Assembly (NCBI GenBank): GCA_023228765.1 | Contig: JALOAM010000172.1 | Location: forward strand, 1 to 6,604 | Length of the DNA stretch: 6,604 nt | Source: Dehalococcoidia bacterium | GTDB taxonomy: Bacteria; Chloroflexota; Dehalococcoidia; UBA2979 | Reading direction: 5' to 3' | Part shown: positions 6,571 to 6,604 of the stretch, piece after piece | Layout of the letters: each line of letters begins with the position of its first letter | How positions within the stretch are numbered: position 1 is the first letter of the stretch | Translations under genes and position numbers: made by a program | The notes under the pieces: model-generated | Told to the model about the DNA's origin: nothing | What the model saw: the letters and a program-made list of their open reading frames with translations, nothing else | Database searches by the model: none

Positions 6571-6604
6571 GGTGGGCGACTTCCAGCTCTTCCGTTGCAA
6601 GCTC
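6548..6604 (-). CDS. C-terminal end of a probable T4 gp19-like CIS inner-tube protein (partial)
   Basis: Only the last 18 codons and the TGA (6550-6548) lie in the window; the reading is ELATEELEVAHHGFRVDG. Seen directly: an open frame from the window edge to a stop, in a different frame from the next gene and overlapping it by 23 bp. From memory of the family, T4 gp19-like tail-tube proteins (Afp1/Afp5, Pvc1/Pvc5 type) commonly end in a strand of the form E-x-x-x-E-E-L-x-x-A-H-E-G-L-x-x-V. This tail matches that shape, with His for the usual Glu. Such proteins form hexameric rings that stack into the inner tube. The position immediately upstream of the slot before the LysM adaptor gene is where Afp5/Pvc5 sits. 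The call rests on a short peptide plus gene order, so an unrelated ORF end is possible. Confidence 0.62.
   Translation of the reverse strand, partial: ELATEELEVAHHGFRVDG
6580..6584 (-). promoter_or_regulatory. Ribosome binding site candidate for the giant gene
   Basis: GGAAG on the minus strand lies 9 nt before the ATG at 6570 and inside the end of the tube gene. It favours this ATG over the in-frame TTG at 6600, for which too little upstream sequence is in the window to judge. Confidence 0.5.

Overview
This very GC-rich window (about 70% by eye) reads as one co-directional block on the minus strand. It looks like the tube-to-baseplate part of a contractile injection system (CIS) of the extracellular or cytoplasmic phage-tail-like class (Afp / PVC / Streptomyces CIS relatives). 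In transcription order, from high to low coordinates, it holds four genes. First is the last 18 codons of what looks like a T4 gp19-like inner-tube protein (6604-6548). Second is a very long, low-complexity Ala/Ser/Pro/Thr/Arg-rich protein of 1585 aa (6570-1813). Third is an Afp7/Pvc7-type CIS tube/LysM adaptor of 214 aa (1816-1172). Fourth is the first 394 residues of an Afp8/Pvc8-type spike-hub protein, a gp27-like (phage late control D) module running into a gp5/VgrG-like OB-fold (1182-1, cut by the window edge).

All three junctions are overlaps: 23 bp, 4 bp (ATGA) and 11 bp. Each downstream start has a purine-rich Shine-Dalgarno candidate 8-9 nt upstream, so this is one translationally coupled operon segment. 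No promoter, terminator, RNA gene, mobile element or CRISPR array was seen, and no intergenic stretch exists.

The flanking genes are expected parts of the machine: the tube polymer, the LysM adaptor at the tube/spike end, and the spike hub. The unusual element is the giant protein. It occupies the slot that in Afp/PVC clusters holds only a very small gene (Afp6/Pvc6 position). It appears mostly disordered, has no Cys and almost no Lys, carries a recurring x-R-S-hydrophobic motif, and ends in a compact acidic helical segment of about 47 residues. It is the best candidate for something undescribed: a lumen-, sheath- or baseplate-associated scaffold, or a cargo-organising protein.

The organism cannot be named from the window. 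The GC content, Arg-for-Lys usage and CIS type fit a high-GC Myxococcota or Actinomycetota genome. Many long open frames on the plus strand are antisense shadows of the giant gene and are not annotated.
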